Source: Kaistia hirudinis
GTDB taxonomy: Bacteria > Pseudomonadota > Alphaproteobacteria > Rhizobiales > Kaistiaceae
Direction of reading: 5' to 3'
Assembly (NCBI RefSeq): GCF_014196455.1
Contig: NZ_JACIDS010000004.1
Coordinates: 558,001-622,000, forward strand
Length of the DNA: 64,000 bases
The position numbers and the translations under genes are program-made. Within the stretch, counting starts at the first letter, position 1; each line of letters begins with the position of its first letter. Below the pieces are notes generated by a model. It was not told the DNA's origin, ran no database searches, and saw only the letters and a program-made list of their open reading frames with translations. This document shows positions 10,301 through 19,007 of this stretch, piece by piece.

Positions 10301-10523
10301 CATCGCGAAAGGGCCGAGTTCCGAAACCCAGAACGCGCTCGGCACCGGCCTTTTCGGCGGCATGATTTCGGCCACCGTCCTCGCGGTCGTCTTCGTGCCG
10401 GTGTTCTTCACACTCGTCATGCGTCTTGCCGCGCGTAAAGGCAGCCGCCTGGTCGTGGCGAGCCCGACCGGGCGGTCCTCAGCGTCGCCCGTCATCGAAT
10501 CCGGAACTGGAAAACACCCATGA
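7362..10523 (+). CDS. RND multidrug efflux permease (HAE1 family)
   Basis: 1053 residues, the usual length of AcrB/MexF-type trimeric proton/drug antiporters of the inner membrane. It starts with a GTG preceded by GAGGAGA and with the family N-terminus [13 protein letters not shown]. Two repeats of six membrane helices with large periplasmic loops are visible. The proton-relay aspartates are in [15 protein letters not shown]. The loop motif FESSSDS and the LFLQN and [14 protein letters not shown] segments are typical. Its stop overlaps the ATG of the next gene. Substrates probably include hydrophobic toxicants, but specificity cannot be read from sequence. Confidence 0.95.
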   Translation: MPQFFINRPVFAWVIAIFIVLAGIAAIPQLPVSRFPVIAPPSISINATYPGAGPQTITASVTAPIERELTAVKNVLYFESSSDSVGNASITVTFKPGTDPELAQIDVQNRLKAVEQRLPEPVRRTGLSVEAATSGFLMIVSLRSEGGKADSLALEDYLARRLAPELKRIPGVGRVQSFGSEAAMRVWIDPARLVSYSLSVADITQAIQSQNVQVAPGRLGEAPAVPGQTISVPLSLSGQLRTPAEFSAIVLRSNPDGSKLTLGDVAKVEIGAQTMGFSIFDGGKPATAAAIQLAPGANAVRTSESVRARLAELAPSMPDGVAYAVSYDTAPFVKLSISKVVQTLAEAMVLVFLIMLLFLQNVRYTLIPAIVAPIALLGTFAVMWAIGYSINVLTMFGMVLAIGIIVDDAIVVVENVERLMATEGLSPRAATRRAMREITGAVVGITLVLTAVFLPMGLASGSVGAIYRQFTVSLAVSILFSAFLALSLTPALCATILKPVTPHHERKGFFAWFNRGFDRLTGRYTTGVGWLVKRAGRVMLVYGVLVGALVLGYRTLPTAFVPDEDQGTFMTSFTLPADATAERTRALVERFDRHAATRLDIANNLSIMGFGFSGSGPNAAMAFTTLRDFDARSGSTDAEIAAVEQAMQEATEGEVLVLKPPAIEELGTTSGVALRLVDRAGAGPAALRDASDKLVALAGKSALLRNVRLDGLPNGPGVDLRVDRQKAGALGVSFSSISDLLAATMSPTYVNDFPRAGSLQQVILQAQAKDRMQVEDVLKLHVRNEKGGMVPLSEVVTAEWSVGPLQLNRYNGYPSLSLSGDAAPGVSSGTAMREIDRIATKLPAGFAVEWTGQSFQERQSGAQAPLLVVVSLVVVFLVLAALYESWAIPLSVMLVVPLGILGAVAAVHLRGLENDVFFKVGLITLIGLSAKNAVLIVEFARKLLKEGHPLREAAVEAARLRLRPIVMTSLAFTLGIVPLVIAKGPSSETQNALGTGLFGGMISATVLAVVFVPVFFTLVMRLAARKGSRLVVASPTGRSSASPVIESGTGKHP

Positions 10524-11050
10524 CAGCCTCGCCCACCGGCAAGATCACCCTCGATATCGCGAGCGACGCCGACCTCCCTCGCTTCCGTCGGGATCTTCAA
10601 GAGGCTTTCGCGATTGCCGTCGTGGAAACGTTTGGATCCGTCGACGATGGGCCGATCCCGCCCGACGAGGATGTCGCGGCCTCCTTCAAGGCTCCGAACG
10701 CCGTGGTTCATCGCATCCTGGAGGATGGACGGTGGGTCGGCGGCGCCGTTGTCTCGATCGACGTCGCGACACAGCGCAACTCACTCGACCTCTTCTATGT
10801 GCGTGCCGACGAACTGGGCCGCGGCATCGGCCGCAAGGCTTGGGCTGCCATCGAGGCCCGCTATCCCGACACCAAAATCTGGACGACCCACACGCCCTAC
10901 TTCGAGAAGCGCAACATCCACTTCTACGTCAACGTCTGCGGGTTCCACATCGTGGAGTACCACCACGCCCGCCACCCAGATCCCAACCATCCGCCCAGCC
11001 AGGACCTCCCGGACGATAGCGGCATGTTTCGCTTCGAAAAGCGCATGTGA
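10520..11050 (+). CDS. GNAT family N-acetyltransferase
   Basis: 176 residues. The acetyl-CoA binding loop appears as [13 protein letters not shown], followed by a strand-helix pattern ending [20 protein letters not shown], as in GNAT enzymes. The start overlaps the stop of the RND permease (ATGA), so it is translationally coupled to the pump. That suggests a partner role in resistance, for instance acetylating a substrate that the pump exports, but the acceptor is not known. Confidence 0.85.
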   Translation: MTASPTGKITLDIASDADLPRFRRDLQEAFAIAVVETFGSVDDGPIPPDEDVAASFKAPNAVVHRILEDGRWVGGAVVSIDVATQRNSLDLFYVRADELGRGIGRKAWAAIEARYPDTKIWTTHTPYFEKRNIHFYVNVCGFHIVEYHHARHPDPNHPPSQDLPDDSGMFRFEKRM

Positions 11051-11200
11051 CCCGCCGACATCGGATCGAGCCAGCCACCTCAGGGCCTGACTGGACTAGG
11101 CCGCAGGGGAACGTCAACGGCTCTCGCCGTCTCGGTCTCCTGACGGGCAACGCCAGCTGAATCCTGTGGCGGACTGCGGCCGTCGTCCTTGATCGCGGGA

Positions 11201-11980
11201 TCAGACCAGCAGCGATTGACCTCCGTCTATCCAGACCGGAGTCCCGGTGATATGGCGCGCGCGGTCCGACGCCAGGAACAGCACGAGTTCCGCGACCTCG
11301 GCGCTGGTGCCCGGTCGGTCGCCGGTGAGCGGAATCTGACCGGAGGGGAATTCGGCGGGCACCGCAGCGGACTCGCGATTGCGGGTCGCGGTATTGGCGT
11401 CGATCTCCGTATCGATCGCGCCGGGACAGATGACGTTCACGCGGATGCGGTGCTTTGCGAGCTCCAGCGCCGTCATCTGGCCGAGCGCGAGCTGACCGGC
11501 CTTGGCCGTCGCATAGGCGGAAGCGCCGGCCGTCGTGAAAGTCCGCGTTCCGTTGATCGACGAGACGATGACGATCGATCCGCCGCGACCGAGCATGGCG
11601 GGGACGGCGTATCGAAGCGTGAGGAACGTGCCGCGGAGGTTTATGGCGATGGTGCTGTCCCACTCGGCGGGCTCGAGCTCGTGGATTGGCGCCCAGACGC
11701 CGTTGACCCCAGCATTGGCGACGACGATGTCGATGGCTCCGAGTTCGGCCAGCGTCCGGCGGCAGGCCTCCGCCATGTCGTCCGCGTCCGCGACATCGGC
11801 GACAAGCCAGATGGCGCGGCGCCCCAGTTTCCTGATGTCGAGGGCCACCTGCTCGACCTCCTCGGCCGTCCGGCTGAGGACGGCGACATCCGCGCCTTCC
11901 TCCGCCAGTCGCATCGCCGATGCTCGGCCGATGCCCGATCCGGCTCCCGTGACCAGCGCGATCTTTCCGGCCAGTTCCAT
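11201..11980 (-). CDS. Short-chain dehydrogenase/reductase
   Basis: 259 residues. Features of classical SDRs in order: TGAGSGIGRA cofactor motif near the N-terminus, NAGVNG, the serine in SSINGT, the catalytic YATAK, and a C-terminal ITGTPVWIDGGQS. The ATG at 11980 is chosen because AAGGAGA lies at the right distance; an in-frame TTG five codons earlier overlaps that site. It lies 19 bases after treZ on the same strand, so it is probably cotranscribed from the stress-type promoter in front of treZ. The substrate is unknown. Confidence 0.9.
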   Translation of the reverse strand: MELAGKIALVTGAGSGIGRASAMRLAEEGADVAVLSRTAEEVEQVALDIRKLGRRAIWLVADVADADDMAEACRRTLAELGAIDIVVANAGVNGVWAPIHELEPAEWDSTIAINLRGTFLTLRYAVPAMLGRGGSIVIVSSINGTRTFTTAGASAYATAKAGQLALGQMTALELAKHRIRVNVICPGAIDTEIDANTATRNRESAAVPAEFPSGQIPLTGDRPGTSAEVAELVLFLASDRARHITGTPVWIDGGQSLLV

Positions 11981-11999
11981 GGCGCTCTCCTTCAAGGGC

Positions 12000-13823
12000 T
12001 CACATTGATGACGGTTCGACAGGCTCGATCCATGCCGCCGCAGACCATCGCGAGAAGGAGAGGCCGGTCGCGGTGAAGACGACGTCGCCCGTCGTCGCGA
12101 ACGCCGACAGCACGGCCATATCGAGAGCCCCCGGGTTGGGTGACGGGTTCATGGCGAGCACGAGAGCGCCTTCGGCATAGCGCCAACGGATTGCGAGGCT
12201 CGTCGCACTCTCGATCGTTTCGGAGCCGAGATAGCGCGCCGTGGTCAGCGGCAGGATGTGCGCGGCGCGCCGCTCCGCCAGTTCGCGAAACCGCGCAAGG
12301 GCCTCGCGACGTTCGGGCCGGTCGAATTCAGCCCAGTCGAGCTTGGCCATCGCCATCGTGTCGACGGAAAGGGGGTCCGGCGTCTCGATCCCGGGGGCTG
12401 CATCCCCGAAGAGATCCTGTGCCTGGCGACGCCGCCCTTCGCGGATCTCGTCGGCCAGATGTCCTTTGAGATCGCCGAAGAAGGGGAACGGCGAGCGCAA
12501 ATGCGCTTCCTCTCCCATGAAGAACATCGGGATCTGCGGCGACAACATGATCACGAAATGCAGGAAGTCCAGTCGTTCCGCGTCCAGTTCTGTAGCGAGC
12601 CGGCGCCCGTCGATCTGGTTGCCGATCTGGTCGTGGTTCTGAATGAAGGAGACGAAGGCCTCCGGCGGCAGATGCGCCGGATCGCCCTGGCCGGCTGTCT
12701 CCGCGCTGCGGCCGGGGACGCCGTTGGAAAACGCTTCCCGGGCCCGCGTCATCGGCTCCGCCGCGAAGGCACCGTAGTAGCCGCCGCTTTGCTCGGTCGC
12801 CAGCACATGCAGCGCGTGGTGGATATCGTCGTTCCAATGCGCATCGAAGAGCATCGGCCGGCAGTCAGATCCGCGCCGTACCAGATCCGCGTCGTAGTTC
12901 AGATTTTCGAGCACCAGGAGGGCGTCGGCCTTGATGACTCGGGCGGTGGTTGCCAGTTCCCGCTTGAACGTATCGGCGCCCGCAGTGCGGTATTCGTGCA
13001 CGGCATCGAAGCGCAGCCCGTCGAAATCATAGTCGCTCAGCCAAAGACGCACATTCTCGAGGAAGTATCGTCGCACCATCGGATGGGCCAGATTGACCGC
13101 CGGTCCCCAGGGCGTCATCTCATGCGCGTCGAAGAATACGCCCGCATAGAGCGGGATGTGGTTTTCGACCGGTCCGAAATGGTTGTAGACGACGTCCAGA
13201 AGCACGGCGAGACCGAGCTCGTGGGCTCGGTCGACCAGGCTGCGGAGTTCGGCGGGCGTGCCGTAGCTCGCCTCGGGCGCGAAGGGCAGTACGCCGTCAT
13301 AGCCCCAGTTGACGCTGCCCGGGAAGTCGCCGATGGGCATCAGCTCGATCGCCGTGTAGCCGGCTTCGGCGAAATGCGGCAGCCGCTCGGCCAGAGCGCG
13401 GAACGTGCCTTCCGGGGTCGCGGTGCCGACGTGAATCTCGGCCAGAACGACCTCATGCCAGCTCCGGCGCGCGTTGGGCGAGGACGGCGGAAAGGCATCG
13501 ACAAGCACGCTCCATCCGTCGGCATCCATGGCCTGCATCCGCGAGGCGGGGTCGGCAAAAGCGTGATCTCCGGCAGCGAAGCGATAGTGCTGACCCGGCT
13601 TCACACCTTCGACAAAAGCTTCGAACCAGCCTTCTTCCTCGGGGACGTTCATCGGTATGGGGGGCTGATCGGGCAGCAGCAACTGCGCCGCGCCGAGGCT
13701 CGGAGCCCATAGCCGAAACAGAGCGCCGCCTTCGCTCAGAACCGGTCCGAACCGATAGGGCGTCGAGGCCGCAATCCCCGCGGGCCGCGGCTCGGGCGCC
13801 CAGTCATTCACATCCAACTTCAT
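12000..13823 (-). CDS. treZ: Malto-oligosyltrehalose trehalohydrolase
   Basis: 607 residues of glycoside hydrolase family 13. TreZ releases trehalose from maltooligosyl-trehalose made by TreY. An N-terminal carbohydrate-binding/E-set domain (ALFRLWAPSLGAAQLLL) precedes the barrel. Expected catalytic residues are visible: Asp273 in RFDAVHEY, Glu306 in LLVLENLN, Asp398 in QNHDQIGN. The VLEN form of the acid/base motif is typical of TreZ rather than of branching enzyme. The start at 13823 follows GGGGATC. No treY, glgX or treS is in the window, so the partner synthase must be elsewhere. It is divergent from ku, sharing a stress-type promoter region. Confidence 0.9.
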   Translation of the reverse strand: MKLDVNDWAPEPRPAGIAASTPYRFGPVLSEGGALFRLWAPSLGAAQLLLPDQPPIPMNVPEEEGWFEAFVEGVKPGQHYRFAAGDHAFADPASRMQAMDADGWSVLVDAFPPSSPNARRSWHEVVLAEIHVGTATPEGTFRALAERLPHFAEAGYTAIELMPIGDFPGSVNWGYDGVLPFAPEASYGTPAELRSLVDRAHELGLAVLLDVVYNHFGPVENHIPLYAGVFFDAHEMTPWGPAVNLAHPMVRRYFLENVRLWLSDYDFDGLRFDAVHEYRTAGADTFKRELATTARVIKADALLVLENLNYDADLVRRGSDCRPMLFDAHWNDDIHHALHVLATEQSGGYYGAFAAEPMTRAREAFSNGVPGRSAETAGQGDPAHLPPEAFVSFIQNHDQIGNQIDGRRLATELDAERLDFLHFVIMLSPQIPMFFMGEEAHLRSPFPFFGDLKGHLADEIREGRRRQAQDLFGDAAPGIETPDPLSVDTMAMAKLDWAEFDRPERREALARFRELAERRAAHILPLTTARYLGSETIESATSLAIRWRYAEGALVLAMNPSPNPGALDMAVLSAFATTGDVVFTATGLSFSRWSAAAWIEPVEPSSM

Positions 13824-13923
13824 GATTGATCCCCGGTGATTTCGGCTTTGGAGTGCGCGCCGCCAAGCGGGTGGCCCAAACGGCGTCCCGATGCCGCATC
13901 GCAAGACGGCGATGGCTCTGGAC

Positions 13924-13951
13924 GGAACTTCCCAACCCCGCTGTTCGTTCC
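13924..13951. promoter_or_regulatory. Overlapping divergent EcfG-type (general stress) promoters for treZ and ku
   Basis: On the plus strand GGAAC (13924-13928) is followed after 17 bases by CGTT (13946-13949), pointing at ku. On the minus strand GGAAC (13951-13947) is followed after 18 bases by GTT (13928-13926), pointing at treZ. The two -35 elements are the ends of one palindrome-like block. The spacing matches the alphaproteobacterial EcfG sigma consensus GGAAC-N16/17-CGTT for ku and is slightly weaker for treZ (A in place of C). Confidence 0.65.
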
Positions 13952-14003
13952 ACTGTGGTCGGAGGGCTGATGCGAGGCATCTCCACATCGCAGCGAGGCG
14001 AGC

Positions 14004-14822
14004 GTGACAGTGCGGGCGAACTGGAAGGGCTATCTCAAGGTCGCGGAAGTGACCTGCGCTGTCGGGCTCTATTCCGCGACGTCCAGTTCGGACCGCATCG
14101 CCTTCCACATGATCAACCGCAAGACGGGGCACCGGTTGCAGCGGCAATTCGCCGACAGCGTGACGGGCAGTCCCGTCGAACGCGAGGATCAGGTGAAGGG
14201 CTACGAGGTCGGCGATGACGACTATGTCGTGCTCAGTCCGGACGAGATTTCCGCGGTTCTGCCCGAGAGCGACAAGGTGCTGGACGTCTCCGCCTTCGTG
14301 CGCTGCAGCGACATAGACGACATCTATTTCGACCGTCCCTATTATCTGGCTCCGAGCGACGAAACGGCCCGCGAAAGCTTCGCGCTGATCCGCGACGGCA
14401 TGGAGACGAAATCGGTCGCCGCGATCGCATCGACCGTGCTGTTCAGACGCGTTCGCACCGTCCTCATTCGGCCCTATGGCAACGGACTCATCGCCACGAC
14501 GCTCAACTTCGATTACGAGGTGCGGCCGGTCGCGGAGGCCTTCAGCGATATTCCGACCCTGAAGATCAAGGGCGAGATGCGCGACCTCGCCAGCCACATC
14601 ATCAAGAGCAAGGCGGGCACGTTCGATCCCGCGACATTCGACGACCGTTACGAAACCGCGCTGGCCGAGCTTGTCAAAGCGAAGGCCGAAGGCAGAAAGA
14701 TCAGGCGGCCCAAGGCGAAGGCGCAGGACAAGGCGGCCGATCTTCTGGCCGCGCTCCGCGAGAGCGCCGGCGTCGACAAGACCGTTTCAACTCCGAAATC
14801 CCGAAGGAAGCCGGCGGCGTAA
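14004..14822 (+). CDS. ku: Ku protein, non-homologous end joining (first copy)
   Basis: 272 residues with a GTG start. Bacterial Ku binds DNA double-strand ends as a ring-shaped homodimer and recruits LigD. The family core is clear: WKGYLKVAEVTCAVGLYSAT, the VKGYEVGDDDYVVL segment, and the YFDRPYYLAP strand. A lysine-rich C-terminal tail (about residues 225-272) fits the DNA-binding extension. It is followed 33 bases later by ligD on the same strand, forming a two-gene repair operon. A general-stress promoter lies about 55 bases upstream. Confidence 0.93.
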   Translation: MTVRANWKGYLKVAEVTCAVGLYSATSSSDRIAFHMINRKTGHRLQRQFADSVTGSPVEREDQVKGYEVGDDDYVVLSPDEISAVLPESDKVLDVSAFVRCSDIDDIYFDRPYYLAPSDETARESFALIRDGMETKSVAAIASTVLFRRVRTVLIRPYGNGLIATTLNFDYEVRPVAEAFSDIPTLKIKGEMRDLASHIIKSKAGTFDPATFDDRYETALAELVKAKAEGRKIRRPKAKAQDKAADLLAALRESAGVDKTVSTPKSRRKPAA

Positions 14823-14855
14823 CGCCCCAAGGCCGCGGCTCGGCGAGGTGATCGC

Positions 14856-17399
14856 ATGGCGCTCGAAACCTACCGCAGCAAGCGCAATTTTTCCGCGACG
14901 CCGGAGCCCAAGGGCGGTGCGGCGACCGGCACGGGCGGCATGTTCGTCGTGCAGAAGCACGATGCCCGCCGTCTGCATTATGACTTCCGCCTGGAGATGG
15001 ACGGTGTCCTGAAGAGCTGGGCGGTCACGCGCGGGCCGAGCCTCGTTGCGGGCGAAAAGCGGCTCGCCGTCCATGTCGAGGATCACCCGCTCGAATATGG
15101 CGATTTCGAAGGGACGATCCCGAAGGGCGAATATGGCGGCGGCACCGTGATCGTCTGGGATCGGGGGCGTTGGACGCCCATCGGCGATGCCGAAGCGGGA
15201 TACGCCAAGGGCCATCTGGACTTCGATCTTGACGGCGAAAAGCTGCGCGGCCGCTGGCATCTGGTTCGCATGCGCGGAAGGCCGAGCGAGAAGCGCGAGA
15301 ACTGGCTGCTGATCAAGGGCGACGACGACCAGGCAAGGCCCAATTCCGCCGAAGACATCCTGACCGAACGGCCGGAATCGGTGCAGACCGGCCGTCTGGT
15401 CGACGAGGTCGCGAAGGAGGAGCCGGGCTGGTCCTCCAAGACCGGCCGCATTCGGAAAAAGACGAAGAAAGAGGCCAAAGCCAAGCCGAAGGCCGGCGGC
15501 GATCCCGGCCCCGCGATCGACCTTGCCGCGATCAAGGGCGCGCGAAAGGGCAAGCTGCCGGCCTTCGTGCCGCCCATGCTGGCGACGCTTGCGGCAAGCC
15601 CGCCATCGGGAGAGCGCTGGCTGCACGAGATCAAATTCGATGGCTATCGCCTGCAGGCGAGGATCGAGGGAGGAAGCGTGAAGCTCCTGACCCGCGGCAA
15701 TCTCGACTGGACCAGCCGCTTCGGCGACGATCTGGCCAAGGGCTTTCAGCAGTTGCCGATCCAGGCCGGAATTCTGGATGGCGAATTGGTCGTCGAAGCC
15801 GGCACGGGCGCCTCCGACTTCTCGGCGCTGCAGTCGGACCTCAGCGAAGGGCGCAGCAACCGCTTCGTCTATTATGCGTTCGACCTGCTGCATCTCGACG
15901 GCTACGACCTCACGGCTCTGCCGCTGATCGAGCGCAAGGCCCTGCTGGAGCGCATCATCGGCACCGGCCGTGGCGTCATACGCTTCAGCGGTCATTTCGG
16001 GGAGAGCGGTGCGCTGGTGTTGCGACACGCCTGCCGCCTGAGCCTCGAAGGCGTCGTCTCGAAGCAGCTGGACGCGCCCTATCGCAGCGGCCGGAGCAAG
16101 GCCTGGATCAAGTCGAAATGCTCCGCGCGGCAGGAGTTCGTCGTGGGCGGGTTCGTCCCCTCGACGGTCTCCCGCAAGGCGATCGGCTCGCTCGTGCTCG
16201 GCGTTTATGAGGATGGCAAGCTTCGCCATGTCGGCCGTGTCGGAACGGGCTTCAGCCACGCGGCGTCCGAGGCGCTGTTCGCGCGGCTCAATCCGATGCG
16301 CGTTGGGTCGAGCCCGTTCGCGGACAGCCTGACGGCAGAGGAGAGCCGCAACGTCACCTATGTTCGCCCGGAGCTTGTCGCGGAGATCGAATTCCGGGCC
16401 TGGACGGCGGATGGTCATCTGCGGCACGCCTCCTTCCGGGGATTGCGCGAAGACAAGCCGGCCCGCGACATCATCCGCGAAACCACGAAATCGGTCGACC
16501 CACCGCCGCAGAAGCGCCGGGTTGCGCTGACGCATCCCGATCGCCTGTATTGGCCGGATGCGGGCGTGACCAAGGCCGGCCTTGCCGACTATTATGCCGA
16601 GGTCTGGCGGAGCATGGCGCCCTATGTCGTCGGTCGGCCCCTGGCACTGCTCCGCTGCCCGAACGGGATCGAGGGCGAGCGCTTCTTCCAGAAGCACGCC
16701 TGGAAGGGTCTGAACCGCGCGATCAAGCTCGTGGAGGACCCGCTCGATCGGCAGGCTGGCGCCATGATCAGCATCAGCGATCTCGATGGTCTGCTGGGCC
16801 TCGTCCAGGCGGCCGTGCTCGAGATTCACCCCTGGGGGTCGACCATCTCCGACTGGGAGCATCCCGATACGATCGTCATGGATCTCGATCCGGGCGAAGG
16901 CGTCGCCTGGCAGGCCGTCATCGACGCCGCCCTAGAGATCCGCCAGCGCCTTGCCGAGGCCGGCCTCGCGGCCTTCGTCAAGACTTCGGGTGGCAAGGGA
17001 TTGCATGTCGTCGCGCCGCTGAAACCGAAGGCGGATTGGCCTGCGGTCAAGCAGTTCACCAAGGCGATCGCCGAGGCGATGGCGGCGGATGCGCCGGATC
17101 GCTATGTCGCGACCATCACCAAGTCGAAACGTCGCGGCAAGATCCTGATCGACTATCTGCGCAACCAGCGCGGCGCGACGGCGGTGGCGCCCTATTCGAC
17201 GCGTGCAAGGCCGGGCGCGGCCGTCTCGGCGCCGCTGCGATGGGAGGAGCTCGACGCGAGTATCGGTCCCGCCTATTTCACGGTCGCCAATATGCCCGCG
17301 CGCCTCGGCGCCTCGGCCGAGGATCCATGGGAGGGCTACCATGCGGCCTCCGTGCCGCTGGAGCCGCCCGCGCGGCGTCGCCGACGCGGCGGGTCCTGA
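14856..17399 (+). CDS. ligD: Multidomain ATP-dependent DNA ligase D
   Basis: 847 residues in the order phosphoesterase, ligase, polymerase/primase. The 3'-phosphoesterase domain (about 1-160) has HDARRLHYDFRLE and FEGTIPKGEYGGG. The ligase domain (about 235-530) has the adenylated Lys260 in EIKFDGYR, and EGVVSKQ and WIKSK as later nucleotidyltransferase motifs. The polymerase domain (about 555-840) has the metal-binding MDLDPGEG (676-682), plus KTSGGKGLHV. All three activities needed for end processing and sealing with Ku are thus present. It is in an operon with ku and converges on a second ku gene. Confidence 0.95.
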   Translation: MALETYRSKRNFSATPEPKGGAATGTGGMFVVQKHDARRLHYDFRLEMDGVLKSWAVTRGPSLVAGEKRLAVHVEDHPLEYGDFEGTIPKGEYGGGTVIVWDRGRWTPIGDAEAGYAKGHLDFDLDGEKLRGRWHLVRMRGRPSEKRENWLLIKGDDDQARPNSAEDILTERPESVQTGRLVDEVAKEEPGWSSKTGRIRKKTKKEAKAKPKAGGDPGPAIDLAAIKGARKGKLPAFVPPMLATLAASPPSGERWLHEIKFDGYRLQARIEGGSVKLLTRGNLDWTSRFGDDLAKGFQQLPIQAGILDGELVVEAGTGASDFSALQSDLSEGRSNRFVYYAFDLLHLDGYDLTALPLIERKALLERIIGTGRGVIRFSGHFGESGALVLRHACRLSLEGVVSKQLDAPYRSGRSKAWIKSKCSARQEFVVGGFVPSTVSRKAIGSLVLGVYEDGKLRHVGRVGTGFSHAASEALFARLNPMRVGSSPFADSLTAEESRNVTYVRPELVAEIEFRAWTADGHLRHASFRGLREDKPARDIIRETTKSVDPPPQKRRVALTHPDRLYWPDAGVTKAGLADYYAEVWRSMAPYVVGRPLALLRCPNGIEGERFFQKHAWKGLNRAIKLVEDPLDRQAGAMISISDLDGLLGLVQAAVLEIHPWGSTISDWEHPDTIVMDLDPGEGVAWQAVIDAALEIRQRLAEAGLAAFVKTSGGKGLHVVAPLKPKADWPAVKQFTKAIAEAMAADAPDRYVATITKSKRRGKILIDYLRNQRGATAVAPYSTRARPGAAVSAPLRWEELDASIGPAYFTVANMPARLGASAEDPWEGYHAASVPLEPPARRRRRGGS

Positions 17400-17414
17400 A
17401 GCGCGCCGCGCCAA

Positions 17415-18227
17415 CTAGCCCTTGCGCTTGCCTTCCGAGGCCAGGCTGCGGCGGAGCGCCTCCATGATGTCGATGACATTGCTGGGCTCCGCAACGGGCG
17501 CCGGCTTCGGCTTGGCCGTCCGGCGACGCTTCTTCTTCTTCGCTGCGATCAGGTCGAGCAGCCGCGCCTGGACCGGATCGGCGGCCATGGCTGGAGTCCA
17601 TGGTTTCGTCTTGTCGTCGATGAGCTTCCCGATCAGGTCGAGCGCCGCCTTGTCGACGGGATCCTTCCCGTCCGGCGCGCCGAAATAGGCATCCGCGTCG
17701 CGGACCTCGTCGCCATAGCGCAGCGTCCACAGGACCATGCCGCGGTCACGCGGCTCCAGCATCACGGCGCGTTCGCGCCCATAGAGCACCACCCGCGAGA
17801 TCGCGACGGTCTTCGTCGATGCCATGGCATCGCGAATGACGGCAAACGCCTCCTCGCCGACCCGATCGTTCGGCGTCAGGTAATGCGGCCGATCATACCA
17901 GAGCCAGGTGATGCTGTCGGAGGGCACGAACATCTCGATGTCGATCGTGCGGGTGCTTTCGAGCGCGATGGATGCGATCTCGTCATCCTCCAGCAGAACA
18001 TAGTCGTCCTCGCCCTTCGGATAGCCTTTGACCTCGTCGTCATCTTCCACGATCTCGCCGCTGACGGCGTCGACATAGTGGCTGACCACGCGGTTGCCCG
18101 TCCGCGCATTCAACGTTCGAAAGCGCACCTTCTCGCTCTCCGTCGTTGCCGGCGTCATCGCGACGGGGCAGGTGACGAGGGAGAGCTTCAGATAGCCCCG
18201 CCAGAATGCGTGTGATTTTGGCGCCAT
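17415..18227 (-). CDS. ku: Ku protein (second copy)
   Basis: 270 residues, starting at MAPKSHAFWRGYLKLSLVTCPVAM, with VKGYPKGEDDYVLLEDDEI and WYDRPHYLTPNDRVGEEAF as the shared Ku core. The C-terminus is lysine/arginine rich (AAKKKKRRRTAKPKP) and then ends in a helix. It converges on ligD, with stops only 15 bases apart. Sequence differs enough from the first copy to be an old paralogue rather than a recent duplication. Rhizobia commonly carry several Ku genes with different partners. No general-stress promoter was found upstream, which suggests different control. Confidence 0.93.
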   Translation of the reverse strand: MAPKSHAFWRGYLKLSLVTCPVAMTPATTESEKVRFRTLNARTGNRVVSHYVDAVSGEIVEDDDEVKGYPKGEDDYVLLEDDEIASIALESTRTIDIEMFVPSDSITWLWYDRPHYLTPNDRVGEEAFAVIRDAMASTKTVAISRVVLYGRERAVMLEPRDRGMVLWTLRYGDEVRDADAYFGAPDGKDPVDKAALDLIGKLIDDKTKPWTPAMAADPVQARLLDLIAAKKKKRRRTAKPKPAPVAEPSNVIDIMEALRRSLASEGKRKG

Positions 18228-18348
18228 CACGTCCTCATGGTCCGGCCGGAGAGGTTGTCGTGCGATGATATCCACTCGTGGTCGCCGCATCGCCCCAGGA
18301 CCGCCAGTCTCATTGCCCGACTGCTCATGCCGACCTATCGAACCTCCC

Positions 18349-18750
18349 TCATGAACGGCGACGAAGCCTTTCCGAAGCTGCGCGTTCCAATGCCTGGTGC
18401 GATTGTTGCGCCAATCGCTCGCAATGGCTGTGGAGGCGTGCGAGTTCCTGATCCGTCAGCTTTTCTATGCCGATGAACTGGTCTTCTGCCGCGGACGATC
18501 TGATGAGTTCGTCCAGCTTGGTCTGGATGGCGGCCGTATCCCGGTTCTGCGTGTTCTGGATGAGGAACACCATCAAGAACGTGACGATCGTCGTGCCGGT
18601 ATTGATCACCAGCTGCCACGTCTCGGAGAAGCCGAAGAACGGTCCGGTAACGGCCCATGTGACGACGAGCGCCACACATACGAGGAACGCGCCGGGCGTC
18701 CCCGTGATGTGAGCTGTCGCATTCGCGAAACGTGCGAACACCTTGTCCAT
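18349..18750 (-). CDS. Low-affinity iron permease-like membrane protein
   Basis: About 133 residues from the ATG at 18750 (an ATG two codons earlier is also possible). Two membrane helices are visible (AFLVCVALVVTWAVTGPFFG and TWQLVINTGTTIVTFLMVFL), followed by IQNTQNRDTAAIQTKLDELI and a soluble helical tail. This is the Iron_permease family (PF04120) core, which is distantly related to yeast Fet4; the transport role in bacteria is not proved. A good EcfG-type promoter lies about 40 bases upstream, so it is probably part of the general stress response. Confidence 0.8.
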   Translation of the reverse strand: MDKVFARFANATAHITGTPGAFLVCVALVVTWAVTGPFFGFSETWQLVINTGTTIVTFLMVFLIQNTQNRDTAAIQTKLDELIRSSAAEDQFIGIEKLTDQELARLHSHCERLAQQSHQALERAASERLRRRS

Positions 18751-18786
18751 GGTCATGCCCGCAGCGTGGTTTCGCCGTTTGGAGAA

Positions 18787-18811
18787 AACGGCGCCGGGCG
18801 GGTCTGGTTCC
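18787..18811 (-). promoter_or_regulatory. EcfG-type promoter for the iron-permease-like gene
   Basis: On the minus strand GGAAC (18811-18807), 16 bases, CGTT (18790-18787): an exact match to the general stress sigma consensus, about 30-40 bases before the start codon. Confidence 0.65.
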
Positions 18812-19007
18812 GCGCGTGTCGTTCGAGCAGCGCATAGGGTCATCCGCTGGCAGTCGTTCTTGCCGCCAAGGACCCCAGCGCGCTTCGCTCTCAGCGCCAA
18901 GCGCCGACGCGTCGGCGAAATGAGTCAGGCGGTGGGGCCCCCCCCCCGTGCTAATGTGCGGACAATGGCGCCTTGTCCTCCGGATGAGGCACGAACTCCG
19001 CCGAGCT

